Made by a program: the position numbers and the translations under genes. Positions 17,275 through 26,606 of a stretch of DNA of 64,000 nt are shown here, in pieces (the first letter of the stretch is position 1; every line of letters starts with the position of its first letter). The notes below the pieces were generated by a model. The model did no database searches, was not told where the DNA came from, and saw only the letters and a program-made list of their open reading frames with translations. This stretch comes from Brevundimonas sp. (GTDB lineage: Bacteria; Pseudomonadota; Alphaproteobacteria; Caulobacterales; Caulobacteraceae), in contig NZ_JAEMRO010000002.1 in assembly GCF_016463295.1 (NCBI RefSeq), positions 62,001-126,000 on the forward strand. The letters are read 5' to 3'.

Positions 17275-18500
17275 GATGGATTTCCTTTGCGGGTCTGGAG
17301 ATTGGGACTGAGCGAGCTCAAGCGTGAAGGCGATATCGGTTCCAGTTGGCCTCGCTGGACCAGACGCCGCTGCGGGGGCGGGGCCGCCACGGCAGCGGCC
17401 GCATTCGGGGCATCGAGGATAACAAAGGTTGCCTCGTCACCCGGATCCAGGCCGTAGCCCTCGAGACCGAGCGCGATAGCCGATGCCGTCGTGGCCATTT
17501 GGAGGGCAAGATCAAGGTCTGCGTCTTCTCCAAACCCTGAGCGGTAACTAATCATCATCGCCCGACCGAGCATGTCTCCGTCGCCATAGGGCCACCAGGC
17601 GTCGCGGATATTGTCGCTGCCCGCGAAGACGCGCACTCCAGCGGAACGAAGCCGGGCGACGGGCGGGAATTCACGGTCGCCGGGCGCGTTCGTCATGATC
17701 GCCACCTCCGCCCGGGCCAACTGTTCTGCCGTGCGTGCCAAATCACCGTCGTCGACCTCTCCGAGGGCGTAGGCGTGACTGATGGTGACCTTGCGGCCCA
17801 TTCCCGCCGCTGAGGTGCGAGCGGCAATGCGCCTGATCTGCTCGGTGCCCCGTAACCCCGACTCGTGCAGGTGGATGTCGATCTTGACGCCGTGTCGCTC
17901 GGCGATCCCGAAAACGATGTCGAGATGCGCATGGGCGTCTCCATCGAAGGCTGTCGGATCGAGCCCGCCGACCACGGTCGCCCCTTCCCCGACGGCGGCG
18001 TCTAGGAGATCTGCGGTGCCCGGCGATCTTAGGATACCCGCTTGGGGAAAGGCGACGATCTCGATATCGACGCGATCACACCAGCGCGCCTTGGCCTCCA
18101 TGATGTCGTGAAGGTTGGAAAGGCCGACGGTCGCATCGACATCGACATGGCTGCGTACTGCAACCGTTCCCAAACCATGCACCTGTGTCAGCAGGGCGTC
18201 AGCGCGATCCCTTGTCGGCAAGGCGTCCGCCAGCATCTGCTTTTCGATCTGCAGGCGCTGGTCGAGCCGTGTCGCCGGGCGATGCGGACGCCACCGATCG
18301 CCAACGAAACTCTTGTCCAGATGGATATGGCCGTCCACGAAACCAGGAAGGACGAGCAGGCCCTCCAGGTCATAGACATCTATGGCATCTGTCAGGTCAT
18401 GCGTGCCGACAAACCGGCCATCACATACAGCCAGATCGCCCTTGCTGCCATCTGGCAGCCGAGCGTTGCGGAACAGGCATTGGCGGACGGAGGGTGGCAA
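17271..18500 (-). CDS. Cytosine deaminase-like amidohydrolase
   Basis: A 409-residue metal-dependent amidohydrolase. Zn/Fe ligand motifs appear in order: DGHIHLDKSF (HxH), RSHVDVDAT, DIHLHESG, ISHAYALG and GSDNIRDAWWPYG with the catalytic Asp. The GSDN(I/V)RD.W.PYG block is specific to the CodA/cytosine deaminase-like group. The likely reaction is deamination or hydrolysis of a pyrimidine or related ring; the exact substrate is unknown. The start is TTG at 18500, since no ATG or GTG precedes the homologous region. It overlaps uraH by four bases and diverges from a LysR gene. Confidence 0.85.
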   Translation of the reverse strand: MPPSVRQCLFRNARLPDGSKGDLAVCDGRFVGTHDLTDAIDVYDLEGLLVLPGFVDGHIHLDKSFVGDRWRPHRPATRLDQRLQIEKQMLADALPTRDRADALLTQVHGLGTVAVRSHVDVDATVGLSNLHDIMEAKARWCDRVDIEIVAFPQAGILRSPGTADLLDAAVGEGATVVGGLDPTAFDGDAHAHLDIVFGIAERHGVKIDIHLHESGLRGTEQIRRIAARTSAAGMGRKVTISHAYALGEVDDGDLARTAEQLARAEVAIMTNAPGDREFPPVARLRSAGVRVFAGSDNIRDAWWPYGDGDMLGRAMMISYRSGFGEDADLDLALQMATTASAIALGLEGYGLDPGDEATFVILDAPNAAAAVAAPPPQRRLVQRGQLEPISPSRLSSLSPNLQTRKGNPS

Positions 18501-18571
18501 TCGGAATGACCTTCTCAGTGAAGGCGCTGTCTCTATTGAGGGTGATCGACATTGGCCAATGGGATGTTTGC

Positions 18572-18586
18572 ATGAACGTCATTCAT
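18572..18586. promoter_or_regulatory. Inverted repeat ATGAA-N5-TTCAT, candidate LysR site
   Basis: ATGAACGTCATTCAT is a perfect 5-bp inverted repeat with a 5-base spacer in the 93-base region between the amidohydrolase (start 18500) and the LysR gene (start 18594). Its place just upstream of the LysR gene fits an autoregulatory LysR-type site, but the motif is short and no second copy was found. Confidence 0.35.
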
Positions 18587-18593
18587 AAATAGA

Positions 18594-19460
18594 ATGACCG
18601 CCATGCTGGATCCCAGGCTGCTCCGAACCTTCGTGGCTATTGTCGACAATGCGAGTTTCACCGTCGCTGCCGACCGCCTCAACTCCACCCAGTCTACGGT
18701 CAGTCAGCAGCTGGGACGTCTCGAGGCGGTGGTCGGGCACCGGCTGGTTGACCGTTCTTCGAGTCCTATCGCACCCACGCCGGCTGGCGAACGCCTGTTT
18801 GGCTATGCGCGTAGACTGCTGGCCCTGCAGGCTGAGGCCAAGATGCTCCTCAGCGATCCCGCCGGCACGGCAACCATCCGCATCGGTGTTCCAGACGATA
18901 TCGTGACGCCTGCCATGAGCCGCCAGTTCGCGAACTTTTCAGCGCGTCATCGCGAAATCCGTCTCGATGTCACGACGGGACTGAGCCGCGATATCTCAAA
19001 GAGATTTCGAGACGGCGAATTCGATATCGCCATCGTCAAGGAAGCGTCAGCCGCCGGCGATGTGCGCGCGACCTTTCCCGAACCGCTCGCGTGGTTTGAG
19101 GCCAGCGGGATGCCGGAAGGCGACTGGCCGGAGCCGATACCGCTCGTCACCTTTCCGCCCGGAGGTCTCTATCGGGACCTCATGATCGAGCGCATCGAGC
19201 GCGAGCATCGACGTTGGTACATCGCCTTCACCGGCAACAGCCTGGGCAGCGTCCTGTCGGCCGTCGAAGCGGGCCTGGGCGTGTCGGTCCTGCCTGTCAG
19301 CGTCACCCGCGCCCATTCCGTAAGGGCCAGCGCCTTGTTCACGGGAGAGGCTTCACTCTGCCTGTCCGTCTATGCATGGGAGAGCGGCGGCGCGATTGGA
19401 GAACTCGTCGAGGCCATGACGTCTGTCCTGTCTGAACGCGACGCAACGACGCTATCTTGA
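18594..19460 (+). CDS. LysR-family transcriptional regulator
   Basis: A 288-residue regulator. The winged helix-turn-helix is at residues about 6-64 (LLRTFVAIVDNASFTVAADR, LNSTQSTVSQQLGRLEAVVG), followed by a substrate-binding domain with IRIGVPDDIVTP and FDIAIVKEAS. It is divergent from the amidohydrolase-uraH-glcG-blc run, so it most likely controls that run in response to a nucleobase-type ligand; this is inferred from arrangement. Confidence 0.9.
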   Translation: MTAMLDPRLLRTFVAIVDNASFTVAADRLNSTQSTVSQQLGRLEAVVGHRLVDRSSSPIAPTPAGERLFGYARRLLALQAEAKMLLSDPAGTATIRIGVPDDIVTPAMSRQFANFSARHREIRLDVTTGLSRDISKRFRDGEFDIAIVKEASAAGDVRATFPEPLAWFEASGMPEGDWPEPIPLVTFPPGGLYRDLMIERIEREHRRWYIAFTGNSLGSVLSAVEAGLGVSVLPVSVTRAHSVRASALFTGEASLCLSVYAWESGGAIGELVEAMTSVLSERDATTLS

Positions 19461-19732
19461 GCGTGTCGGAGGGCTGTCTGTCAGGACCGATCCCGTAACC
19501 AGGGCCGACCGGCGTGACGCCAAGAGGGCTGTTCAGATCGGAAGGGTCGCAAAGGCCTCCAGCAAGAGAGACGATGCGCTGGCAAAAGCCTGCGCTGGAG
19601 AAAGACAGGTCATCGGCTCGCTGTCTGAGCCGGGCGATCGAGCACAACATTGTCAGCCTCACGGCGTCCGAAGCCGGGATGCCGGGATGGCTCCAGAGCG
19701 CTTCCTGGATGACGGCGTCCTGCCTTAGACAG

Positions 19733-20108
19733 TCAGCGAATGTCCTCGCACAGGCGTCGAGCGTGACGCGCCTCGAGCGCCAGGATGACGGTTTCCGTCT
19801 CTGATCGCTTGTGCGGCCCGAGGGCGAAGACTCGATCTATGATCACGCTGCGCGCGTCGGAGCAGCAGTCCAAGTCGATCAGAGGACGATCCGGATGAAA
19901 CGTCTGGACGCCGTGGTCGAGAGCCGCCGACGTCAGCTGATCCCGGGCGATGGGCGACATGGCGAGCTCTGCCGCCTTGGCGAGGGTCCTTGCTGTCTTG
20001 ATCGGGACGCCGGGTCTGCAGATCGATACGGTCCCACTGGGCGGCGGCAATAGCATCGGCAACCGCTGCATCAAGGATCCGAAGGCTGATGTCATTCCAG
20101 TGGGGCAT
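19733..20108 (-). pseudogene. Unknown gene downstream of rnk, apparently frameshifted
   Basis: Two coding-like pieces lie in different minus-strand frames. An N-terminal piece from ATG 20108 reads HWNDISLRILDAAVADAIAA and WDRIDLQTRRPD. From about 20000 the coding character moves to a second frame (KTARTLAKAAELAMSPIARD, then VIIDRVFALGPHKRSETETV), ending at 19733. The second frame alone is open from ATG 20095, whose ATGA overlaps the rnk stop, so an intact 120-residue protein is the alternative. No family was recognised. Confidence is low for the frameshift reading and moderate that some gene is or was here. Confidence 0.4.
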
Positions 20109-20514
20109 GAGGCTCGGCTCCAACATGGAGAACCTTCAGGCGGTGCGGACGGCCGTTGTCGTCCGACCAGGCAAATTCAGTGTCAGCCACCAAACCGAGC
20201 AGAGAGGCCCCCACAAGGCTAAGTACAGAGACCTGTCGCTTGTCGATATCGGCGTCGACAGGCAGAACAAGCTTGATGTTTCGGACCTGTCTCGAACCGA
20301 GGTCTTCATAGGTGACCCAGCTGCCAATGCGACAGAAGGGTCTCCCGGAAAAAGACTCGTTGACGAGCACGGCCTGCGAAAGCTCCTCCTCCAGGAGCCT
20401 TCCAGCCGCGCCGGAGCACGACGCGCGCCCCATGAGCGACTCGATCGTCTCCATGTCCTGAGATGTCATCAGTAATCTTGGCTTACGAACGGCTCTCGCC
20501 TTGACGCTGGTCAT
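20092..20514 (-). CDS. rnk: Rnk/GreA-GreB-type nucleoside diphosphate kinase regulator
   Basis: A 140-residue protein. A short helical N-terminal region (SQDMETIESLMGRASCSG, LLEEELSQAVLV) precedes a GreA/GreB C-terminal domain: IGSWVTYEDLGSRQVRNIKL, LPVDADIDKRQVSVLSLVGASLLGL. The length fits Rnk, which binds RNA polymerase near the secondary channel and competes with Gre factors. ATG at 20514 is preceded by GGAGGG; the frame is open to 20637 but has no better start. It precedes the possibly frameshifted unknown gene with a 4- or 17-base overlap. Confidence 0.85.
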   Translation of the reverse strand: MTSVKARAVRKPRLLMTSQDMETIESLMGRASCSGAAGRLLEEELSQAVLVNESFSGRPFCRIGSWVTYEDLGSRQVRNIKLVLPVDADIDKRQVSVLSLVGASLLGLVADTEFAWSDDNGRPHRLKVLHVGAEPHAPLE

Positions 20515-20959
20515 TTTCAACCCTCCGGGTTCGGTCATGAAATCGCGCAGCCCAAACGGCCGACCGAAGTCGACACGCCTGACTGAATGATTGAGATTTA
20601 AGTATCCGGCCAAAAGCCTGAGCAACGCCTCACTCAAAGGGCGCTACACCGTAATATCTTCTATAAGAAAATAGACCCCAAACTCTGAGCTTTCGCTCGA
20701 AATGAGTTTGGGGCTAGACGCCTCCGACGAAGCGTCCGGCGTGAAGCGTATTCCGCGAATGGATAGCGCATTTCCACATGATGAGGGCATCTATGGATTT
20801 AATAGTGGGGCCTTGTCAACTTCGACGCTTGAGCGGGCACTATTCTGCCGGCACGAAGGTTGATGCATCGCGTTGGGGGAGGGGCGCACTTGGCTGCCCG
20901 CTCAGCCAGCCATAAAGCGGCGCGTGCTTCGCCAGGCGTTGGGTGAAGTAAACCTACGT
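20515..20959. other. AT-richer intergenic region
   Basis: About 445 bases with no supported gene. The part from 20640 to 20830 is clearly less GC-rich than its surroundings and should hold the rnk promoter. No repeat, hairpin with T-run or family motif was recognised. Confidence 0.4.
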
Positions 20960-21220
20960 CTAGGATGGGCGAGTGGGCCCCTCGGACCTACGCCCGTCAA
21001 GGTGAACCCAGCCAATAGGCTGCTTTTGCTGATACCAGACGACAGGCGACCACTCCTCGCCGCAAGCCGTCACATCAAAAACGACCTCCATGCCGCTAAG
21101 ACGCGATTGCGCTTGGCCCCGGGATATCTCTTTTTCGCTGAACATGACTCCGTGCTCTAGGCAATCCAGAAGGACCAGAGAGGCGCCGGGTGATAGCTTA
21201 ATGGTGATCGGTCTCAACAC
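20960..21220 (-). CDS. Hypothetical protein
   Basis: An 86-residue protein of unknown function (LRPITIKLSPGASLVLLDCL, then GMEVVFDVTACGEEWSPVVW, QPIGWVHLDG). The composition is that of a small soluble beta-rich protein. GTG at 21220 is the preferred start because GGGAGG stands six bases upstream; the frame is open to 21280 but without a comparable site. It stands alone, upstream of the AT-rich gap. Confidence 0.5.
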   Translation of the reverse strand: MLRPITIKLSPGASLVLLDCLEHGVMFSEKEISRGQAQSRLSGMEVVFDVTACGEEWSPVVWYQQKQPIGWVHLDGRRSEGPTRPS

Positions 21221-21424
21221 GTCAGCCTCCCTTGACCCGCTGTCGGCCCGTCTCACTAGTATCAAAAGGCGTGCTGGCATTCGCGGGCCGGCCCATCGCG
21301 GACCATCGGCGCAGGGTAGTCAGGATAGACGCCGCCCGGTGCGAGGTTGCCTACGTCACATTGCATGTCATTTGCCGGATCCACGATCGCCTTTGGTCCC
21401 GACCCGGTGGAGGTTGCACAAACC

Positions 21425-21661
21425 TCAGTGTTCTGTCCGGCTCATCATTTTCTGGACGACAGGGTCCATGAGTGACGAGATGACTTCAAGGTCGAATGCA
21501 TCTTCGGCTTCGGCTAGGTCCGCCAACACGCGCGGCAGGTTCTGGCGCATGGTGGATATGCGATAGTGACCGCCGTTCGCCCGACCGTACGACTTCGGCT
21601 CCCCGACTTCGTATAGCTTTACGCCCGCCTCTTCGCGCAGCAGCTTCCTAGTCGATGCCAT
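21425..21661 (-). CDS. Hypothetical protein
   Basis: A 78-residue protein starting MASTRKLLREEAGVKLYEV. It has a central NGGHYRISTMRQNLPRVLAD and an acidic helical C-terminus (LAEAEDAFDLEVISSLMDPV). No family was recognised and no signal peptide or membrane helix is present. Codon use is consistent with coding. Confidence 0.45.
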   Translation of the reverse strand: MASTRKLLREEAGVKLYEVGEPKSYGRANGGHYRISTMRQNLPRVLADLAEAEDAFDLEVISSLMDPVVQKMMSRTEH

Positions 21662-21781
21662 GGCGTTAACTCCCCGCCAGAAAGTTCATCACAGTCAACC
21701 AACAGAGTCGAATCAAACTCTCGTCAGCCTCTCGTGGGCCTCCTGGCCGAATGTGCTCTGTTATTGGGCAAATACGGCCCA

Positions 21782-22156
21782 TCAAATGCTGTGCATCGTC
21801 TTAGGAAGGAGAGCCTTGGCCTCGGCAAGGCTCTTCGCAGCGAGGTGGCGTCGGTGCAGAAATCTTTGGGCGAGGCGTTCACAACCGTCGTGAGCTGACG
21901 GATCGTTGCTCACAAATATCGTGTAGCTCTGCTTACTCGTCACCGCGTTAAATGCGGCCGCAATATTATCCAGCTCTTCGGAGGTGGCCTGAGTGTGCGG
22001 TTTGCGGAGATCGATAATCCAATCCCAACTACCCAGGGTCGGTCGCTGCTTTGTCAGTTGCAGAATGGTGGCCGCGATGGTCGTGGTTTGAGGCTCTGGG
22101 AGAACGGTGAGCCAGGCCCGCTTCAATCCTTCTTCGAGTTTCACGTGCACGGACAT
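21782..22156 (-). CDS. Hypothetical protein, STAS/SpoIIAA-like appearance
   Basis: A 124-residue protein with alternating strand and helix. LGSWDWIIDLRKPHTQ followed by ATSEELDNIAAAFNAV and SYTIFVSNDPS gives the look of SpoIIAA/STAS-like small domains, though no family was firmly recognised. ATG at 22156 has a GGAGG ribosome-binding site eight bases upstream. It is 93 bases downstream of the LuxR gene on the same strand and could be co-transcribed with it. Confidence 0.55.
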   Translation of the reverse strand: MSVHVKLEEGLKRAWLTVLPEPQTTTIAATILQLTKQRPTLGSWDWIIDLRKPHTQATSEELDNIAAAFNAVTSKQSYTIFVSNDPSAHDGCERLAQRFLHRRHLAAKSLAEAKALLPKTMHSI

Positions 22157-22248
22157 TGTCTAAATCCTCCGCCAGAGCGGCCAGCAAGATTTCAAGGTCC
22201 ACTCTGGGTCGAACGCGGACCCAGCCGCTAGGCTGCAATCTATCGCTC

Positions 22249-22941
22249 TCAAGACGTTGTCAGCCGGGACGCCAACCGGATGGCTTGCGCCAATCCCCTG
22301 ACGTTCATCTTGCTGTAGATGGAACGCAGATGGGTGCGGACCGTGTTGGTGGAGATTGAAAGGCTGGCCGCTGCCTGTTTCGGAGCCTCGTCTTCCAAGA
22401 TGAGCTTCAAGACATTGGCTTCCGCCAGCGTAAAGCCAAAGGCGTCACTGAGCTGGTCTATGACCTTGGTCGCGCCGTCACTCTGGGCGAGGGCGACGAA
22501 AGCCATGGTGTGGTCGGCGGTGGGAACAATGCAGATCATCCGCCATTCGGCATCGTCGGCGCGGAGCAGGCGTTGAACCCTGTCCTTGCCGCCCTTGCAG
22601 ACCGCCGATAGCGCGGTGCAAAGGATCCGCTGGCTCGCCTCACAATGGAACCGAAGACGCCCTCCTGCTTCTGACAGATAGGTACCGACGGCCAGGGTCC
22701 TTCGGGCTTCCCAGTTGGCCGCGTGAACCCGAGCGAGGGCATCGACCAGAAAGCAGGCGCGGGGGCTGACTTCGAACCATTCTGCGGTCCGTGCGGCTGG
22801 AGAGCCGAGCGAATGGAGCGGGAGTTCTGACTGCGTGGTCGATTCGTGTCCATCGAACGGGGCATGCTGATACGCCAGGGTGGTCTCTGCGTCGGATGAT
22901 CGGATCAACTGCATGGACATCTCGTTCTTTGAGGGGAACAT
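22249..22941 (-). CDS. LuxR-family transcriptional regulator
   Basis: A 230-residue protein. The C-terminal LuxR-type helix-turn-helix (about 165-225) reads FGFTLAEANVLKLILEDEAP, then AAASLSISTNTVRTHLRSIY, SKMNVRGLAQAI. The N-terminal part (WFEVSPRACFLVDALARVHA) resembles PAS-like regions of this group. There is no receiver domain. The start could be ATG 22941 or the in-frame ATGs shortly after. It lies upstream of two small unknown genes and next to the pilus operon end; a role in pilus control is possible but unsupported. Confidence 0.85.
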   Translation of the reverse strand: MFPSKNEMSMQLIRSSDAETTLAYQHAPFDGHESTTQSELPLHSLGSPAARTAEWFEVSPRACFLVDALARVHAANWEARRTLAVGTYLSEAGGRLRFHCEASQRILCTALSAVCKGGKDRVQRLLRADDAEWRMICIVPTADHTMAFVALAQSDGATKVIDQLSDAFGFTLAEANVLKLILEDEAPKQAAASLSISTNTVRTHLRSIYSKMNVRGLAQAIRLASRLTTS

Positions 22942-23119
22942 CCTGGGGAACAGCGATGCGGCCCGTTGATGAGATTCAGGCGTTCAATGAGACGGCCCTT
23001 GGGGTCAATCGAACCAAAGACCGCTTGGCCGCAGAGGACCGGTCGCTGGACTAGACGGGGTGGAGTGAACCTCTCTTGATCTGGATCAACTTATATACCA
23101 GTGGTTGCCGAAGGATAGT

Positions 23120-24040
23120 CTAGTTGGGGTCAATATCCACCATCAGCAGGTCTTCGTAATATCCTGACCGTCTGGACGAGGTGGCTCCGAGCTCGAAGTC
23201 CAGGGTGAGTGACTGGCCCTGAACAGTTCGGGGCGGGTCCACCCTGCGTACGGCCTGCTGCCGGAGATCGAGAGGTTCGCCGTCCAGAGTGACGCGATAG
23301 TCAATCCCCGCTTCGTCCTCGGCCGCCCCCAGTCGACGCAGGCTGCCGCCATGCTCCGACCGGAAGGTCAGGCGGGACGGGGTGTTGGCGCGGATCTGCA
23401 GAAAGGCGCGCTTGACCGCTCCGGGCCGGGCTTCGCCGAAATCGATGACCTCGACGCTCGAGGTCGAGCCAAAGGCCCCCGCAGCGCCGGCGATATTAAG
23501 CTGGGCGCGAGGCGGGGACGCCAGGACGACATCGATAGGCCCGACGAGAACCAGGGGTGCGCCACCGGCCGGACCGATCTCGACCCGGAAGGCAGTGTGG
23601 TGTTCACCGGCTTCGGCCACCGCGTCTGACAGAACCATCAGGTCGAACGCCACGGTTGTCGGGGCGTTGGCCGGCACAGAGAGGCTAAAACGGTTAGGAT
23701 CGAGACGGGTCGCGCCTGCGACCCCGCCTTCGCGCAGGCGCACCTCAAGCGCCACCTGGTCCAGGCTGAGAGAGTGCAGGGGTTGACCGTCCAGATCCAG
23801 AAGCCGCAGCTCCAGATCGCATCGCCCATCGCCATCGTTGACCAAGTCCAGATCCAGACGCCCGGGGGGGCGGCTGAAGGCAAACGGGTCGTAGTCGATC
23901 CGTACCGGAACCGGATCGCGCGTCAGCCGCAGGTCGCAGGGGTCTGCCTCGACCGAACTGGCCGCAGCCAAAATGGTCGTGATCGCCGCGGCGAGGAGCG
24001 GGGCGCGTTTATGGCTGGCGGATCTGAATATGACCGACAT
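23120..24040 (-). CDS. Chaperone-usher pilus tip/adhesin-type protein
   Basis: A 306-residue exported protein with signal peptide (APLLAAAITTILAAASSVEA). It has a beta-rich body (VPVRIDYDPFAFSRPPGRLD, DGDGRCDLELRLLDLDG) and a C-terminal domain ending YEDLLMVDIDPN, as seen in terminal subunits of Csu-like chaperone-usher systems. It is the last gene of the pilus operon and overlaps the usher gene end by 32 bases, a normal position for a tip subunit. It has no family motif I can name with certainty. Confidence 0.65.
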   Translation of the reverse strand: MSVIFRSASHKRAPLLAAAITTILAAASSVEADPCDLRLTRDPVPVRIDYDPFAFSRPPGRLDLDLVNDGDGRCDLELRLLDLDGQPLHSLSLDQVALEVRLREGGVAGATRLDPNRFSLSVPANAPTTVAFDLMVLSDAVAEAGEHHTAFRVEIGPAGGAPLVLVGPIDVVLASPPRAQLNIAGAAGAFGSTSSVEVIDFGEARPGAVKRAFLQIRANTPSRLTFRSEHGGSLRRLGAAEDEAGIDYRVTLDGEPLDLRQQAVRRVDPPRTVQGQSLTLDFELGATSSRRSGYYEDLLMVDIDPN

Positions 24041-26585
24041 CGGTTATGCCTTCGCTCTCTTCGGGAATGATGAACTCGCCGATCGTCCTGTCTCCCACCA
24101 TCAGGCGATAACGACCGGGGGCCAGGCCATCGCCGACAAAGCGACCGGCGCGATTGGTGAAAAAGGGTTTGGGTTCGGCTGTGGCCTGGCTGGGGTAGAC
24201 CGCTACGATCGTCCCGCTCATCAGGGCCGCCGGCGTTCCGTCGGGATTGACCAGCAGGCCGATCGCCGTGCGCGAAGCGTCGCTTCCAATGGTCAAGGCG
24301 TATCCAGAGCCGAAGCCCGGGAAGGTCGTGATCACCCCGCTGCCCAGATCGTAGCCGCTCGGCAGGGGATCGACCGCGACTTCCAGACGCTGCGGGCTGT
24401 AGGCCCGGTCGATCGGGGCCACGGCGGGGCCGAACCAGCCCGCCCGCGCGATCGCCCGGCCATTGCTGTCCGTCAGCGCGAGGCGGCTTGTGCGCAGACT
24501 CTCATGACGGCGTGCCATGATGAACCCTTCGCGGCCAGGGCGGCCCATCCCGAGGGACCCATTGGCGTAGACCAGCCCGGTGGAAACCCGCCACAGCGAT
24601 TCTTCAGTGGTGGCCCCGCCGGATGTCCGTGACGCGAGCCGGCTGCTGATCAGCTCGGCATCGAAGCGGTTGTTGATGTAGCGGAGGTCGCCGCCGATCG
24701 TCTCGCGTCCGGAATCACGACTGATCCGGACGCCGCCGGACAGGTCATTCAGGTCCCCGTTCGAAGAGCGGCGCAACAAAACTTCGCGGAAATCATCACC
24801 GCTGTCATAGCGGGCCTGAGCGTTCCAGCGCCGGCCCAGGCCCATGGTCAGGGACAGTCCCACACGCGTCTCGTCCTCCCGTCCGTCGATGCTGCGATGC
24901 CCGACCGAAAACGTCACCCCGACCCTGCCGAAGCTGCGACCGAGGGAGACGTCCACCGATCGCTCGTCGGGGAAGTTGTCCCGTCCCCGTACATAGGCGG
25001 CTCCCACGTTGACGGTGTAGCGGTTCAGACGGCTGGACACCTGGCCGGCAATCCGCCAGGCCTCGGGGTTCGATGCGCCGCGTTCGAAGGCATCCTGGAA
25101 GTCGCGGCTGGTCGCCTGGCTGGTGAAGATCACGCGGGTATCGTCGCGTTCGAGGACCGAAAACGCCTTCACATAGTCCACGGAAGCGGCAAATCCTGAC
25201 TGCCCCGTCTGTCCATTGTGGCTCGCGGCCAGTCCGACCTCCACGAGACCCAGCGGCGAGCCCCAGGTCGCGGTCGCACCGGCCATCACACGGTCGTCCA
25301 CCCACTGACCAGACGCTCCCAGCGACAGGGCATCGGTGAAGCCCTTGCGGACATAGCCGCTCACGGCCGGCGTACCGCCGTACTCGTATTCACCCCCGTC
25401 CTGAAGAAGCCCCGCCGAGAAACCGAAGTCGACGATGCCGGGATCCAGCAGGGCGGCTCCGCCATACAGGTCGAAGACGGCGATCTCCCGGCGTCCCGCC
25501 CCGTCCTCGACAAGGAAACGGACGGTATTTGCCCCCTGACCAAAGGGAAAATCGCTGAGCGAATAGGGGCCTGGATCCAGCTGCAGCCGCTCGACGATCA
25601 CGCCATTGACCTCGACCTCGACGAAGGCCGCACGATCCAGGACGAACTCTCGTCGACCCGACGGTCGCACGTTCTGGAAGGGGCGGATGACGGAATAGGC
25701 GCGGCCAGCGCTGACGCCGAGGATCCGGTCGGAGCCCTGAAACCCGGTCACGGGCGGCGAGAACTCCCCCGCCGTTAGCCGGATCGCGGATCCGAACAAA
25801 TCCTTGGTGAGCCGGAACTCGTGGCGGCGAATACGGTCTTCGGATCCGCCGTCGTAGTCGAAGCCGCCCACCAGGGTTACGCCTCCAAAACCGCCCCAGT
25901 TGAGAATGACGTCGGTCACACCACGAAGGCTTCCGAACTCTTCAGCATCGTGGTCATAGATCTGGGCGAGCGAGATATTGGCCTGCGCCGAAAAGGTGGC
26001 GGGCGGCTCGAAATCGGTGGGGTCGAGGGTGTCCGAATACCCGAAATCGATGCGCTGGCGGCTACGGAGGCCGGCACCGAGCCGGACCTCGAACGACAGG
26101 GCATAGGTGTCGAATGACAGGCTGAAGTCCTCGCTCTCGAGGCTGTCGAAGGACACCCTGTCGCGCCCGCCCGCCTTGTCCCTCAGCGCCTGCAGCCCTG
26201 CCGGATCCATGACCGGTTCGAGAAGGCTGAGCAGACGGGCCGCATCCACGAGCCCCGAGCCATCCAGCCCGACCTCGCCACTGATGTCGCCGAGATAGCG
26301 GCCGTCCAGTTTCAGGGGGCCCTGGATGGGCGTCAGCACCCGCGCCTGACGACCCGACGCTGGACCGGCGTCCTGGATGTCTGTCGAGGGTTCGGCAGCG
26401 ACCGATCCTGGATCGGTGCCGGGTGGGGTCACGGTAATACCTCCCTCCGTAATCCTGGGAGCGGTCATGATGGGCGCATCAGGATCGTCGTGGGCCAGCA
26501 CAGTGCCGGCATGGCCAGTGAGATACAGCAGGACGCAAAGACCCAGCTGAAGGCGCAGAACGGCTTGGTCGCTGGTCGCGGTCAT
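24009..26585 (-). CDS. Outer membrane usher protein
   Basis: An 858-residue protein with a signal peptide (LGLCVLLYLTGHAGTVLA). A long beta-barrel carries typical usher segments: GSDRILGVSAGRAYSVIRPF, VEVNGVIVERLQLDPGPYSL, SDFPFGQGANTVRFLVEDGA, where the 'PGPY.L.D.P...G.N...V.V.D..G' plug-adjacent pattern is diagnostic. The carboxy end (NRAGRFVGDGLAPGRYRLM) matches PapC C-terminal domains. It assembles and exports pilus subunits delivered by the chaperone encoded 21 bases upstream. Start ATG 26585 has a GGGGGA site. Confidence 0.9.
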   Translation of the reverse strand: MTATSDQAVLRLQLGLCVLLYLTGHAGTVLAHDDPDAPIMTAPRITEGGITVTPPGTDPGSVAAEPSTDIQDAGPASGRQARVLTPIQGPLKLDGRYLGDISGEVGLDGSGLVDAARLLSLLEPVMDPAGLQALRDKAGGRDRVSFDSLESEDFSLSFDTYALSFEVRLGAGLRSRQRIDFGYSDTLDPTDFEPPATFSAQANISLAQIYDHDAEEFGSLRGVTDVILNWGGFGGVTLVGGFDYDGGSEDRIRRHEFRLTKDLFGSAIRLTAGEFSPPVTGFQGSDRILGVSAGRAYSVIRPFQNVRPSGRREFVLDRAAFVEVEVNGVIVERLQLDPGPYSLSDFPFGQGANTVRFLVEDGAGRREIAVFDLYGGAALLDPGIVDFGFSAGLLQDGGEYEYGGTPAVSGYVRKGFTDALSLGASGQWVDDRVMAGATATWGSPLGLVEVGLAASHNGQTGQSGFAASVDYVKAFSVLERDDTRVIFTSQATSRDFQDAFERGASNPEAWRIAGQVSSRLNRYTVNVGAAYVRGRDNFPDERSVDVSLGRSFGRVGVTFSVGHRSIDGREDETRVGLSLTMGLGRRWNAQARYDSGDDFREVLLRRSSNGDLNDLSGGVRISRDSGRETIGGDLRYINNRFDAELISSRLASRTSGGATTEESLWRVSTGLVYANGSLGMGRPGREGFIMARRHESLRTSRLALTDSNGRAIARAGWFGPAVAPIDRAYSPQRLEVAVDPLPSGYDLGSGVITTFPGFGSGYALTIGSDASRTAIGLLVNPDGTPAALMSGTIVAVYPSQATAEPKPFFTNRAGRFVGDGLAPGRYRLMVGDRTIGEFIIPEESEGITDVGHIQIRQP

Positions 26586-26606
26586 GTTGCGTCCCCCGAC
26601 CGTGCG

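Noticed and set aside
21421..21450. Possible fifth copy of the 30-bp inverted repeat (CTCAGTG at 21424)
   Set aside because: No matching right arm at 16 bases; the spacer lacks the ACAAA block.
22029..22238. Minus-strand 69-residue frame starting MQPSGWVRVRP
   Set aside because: Its C-terminal half runs through the start of the better supported 124-residue gene, and no ribosome-binding site is visible.
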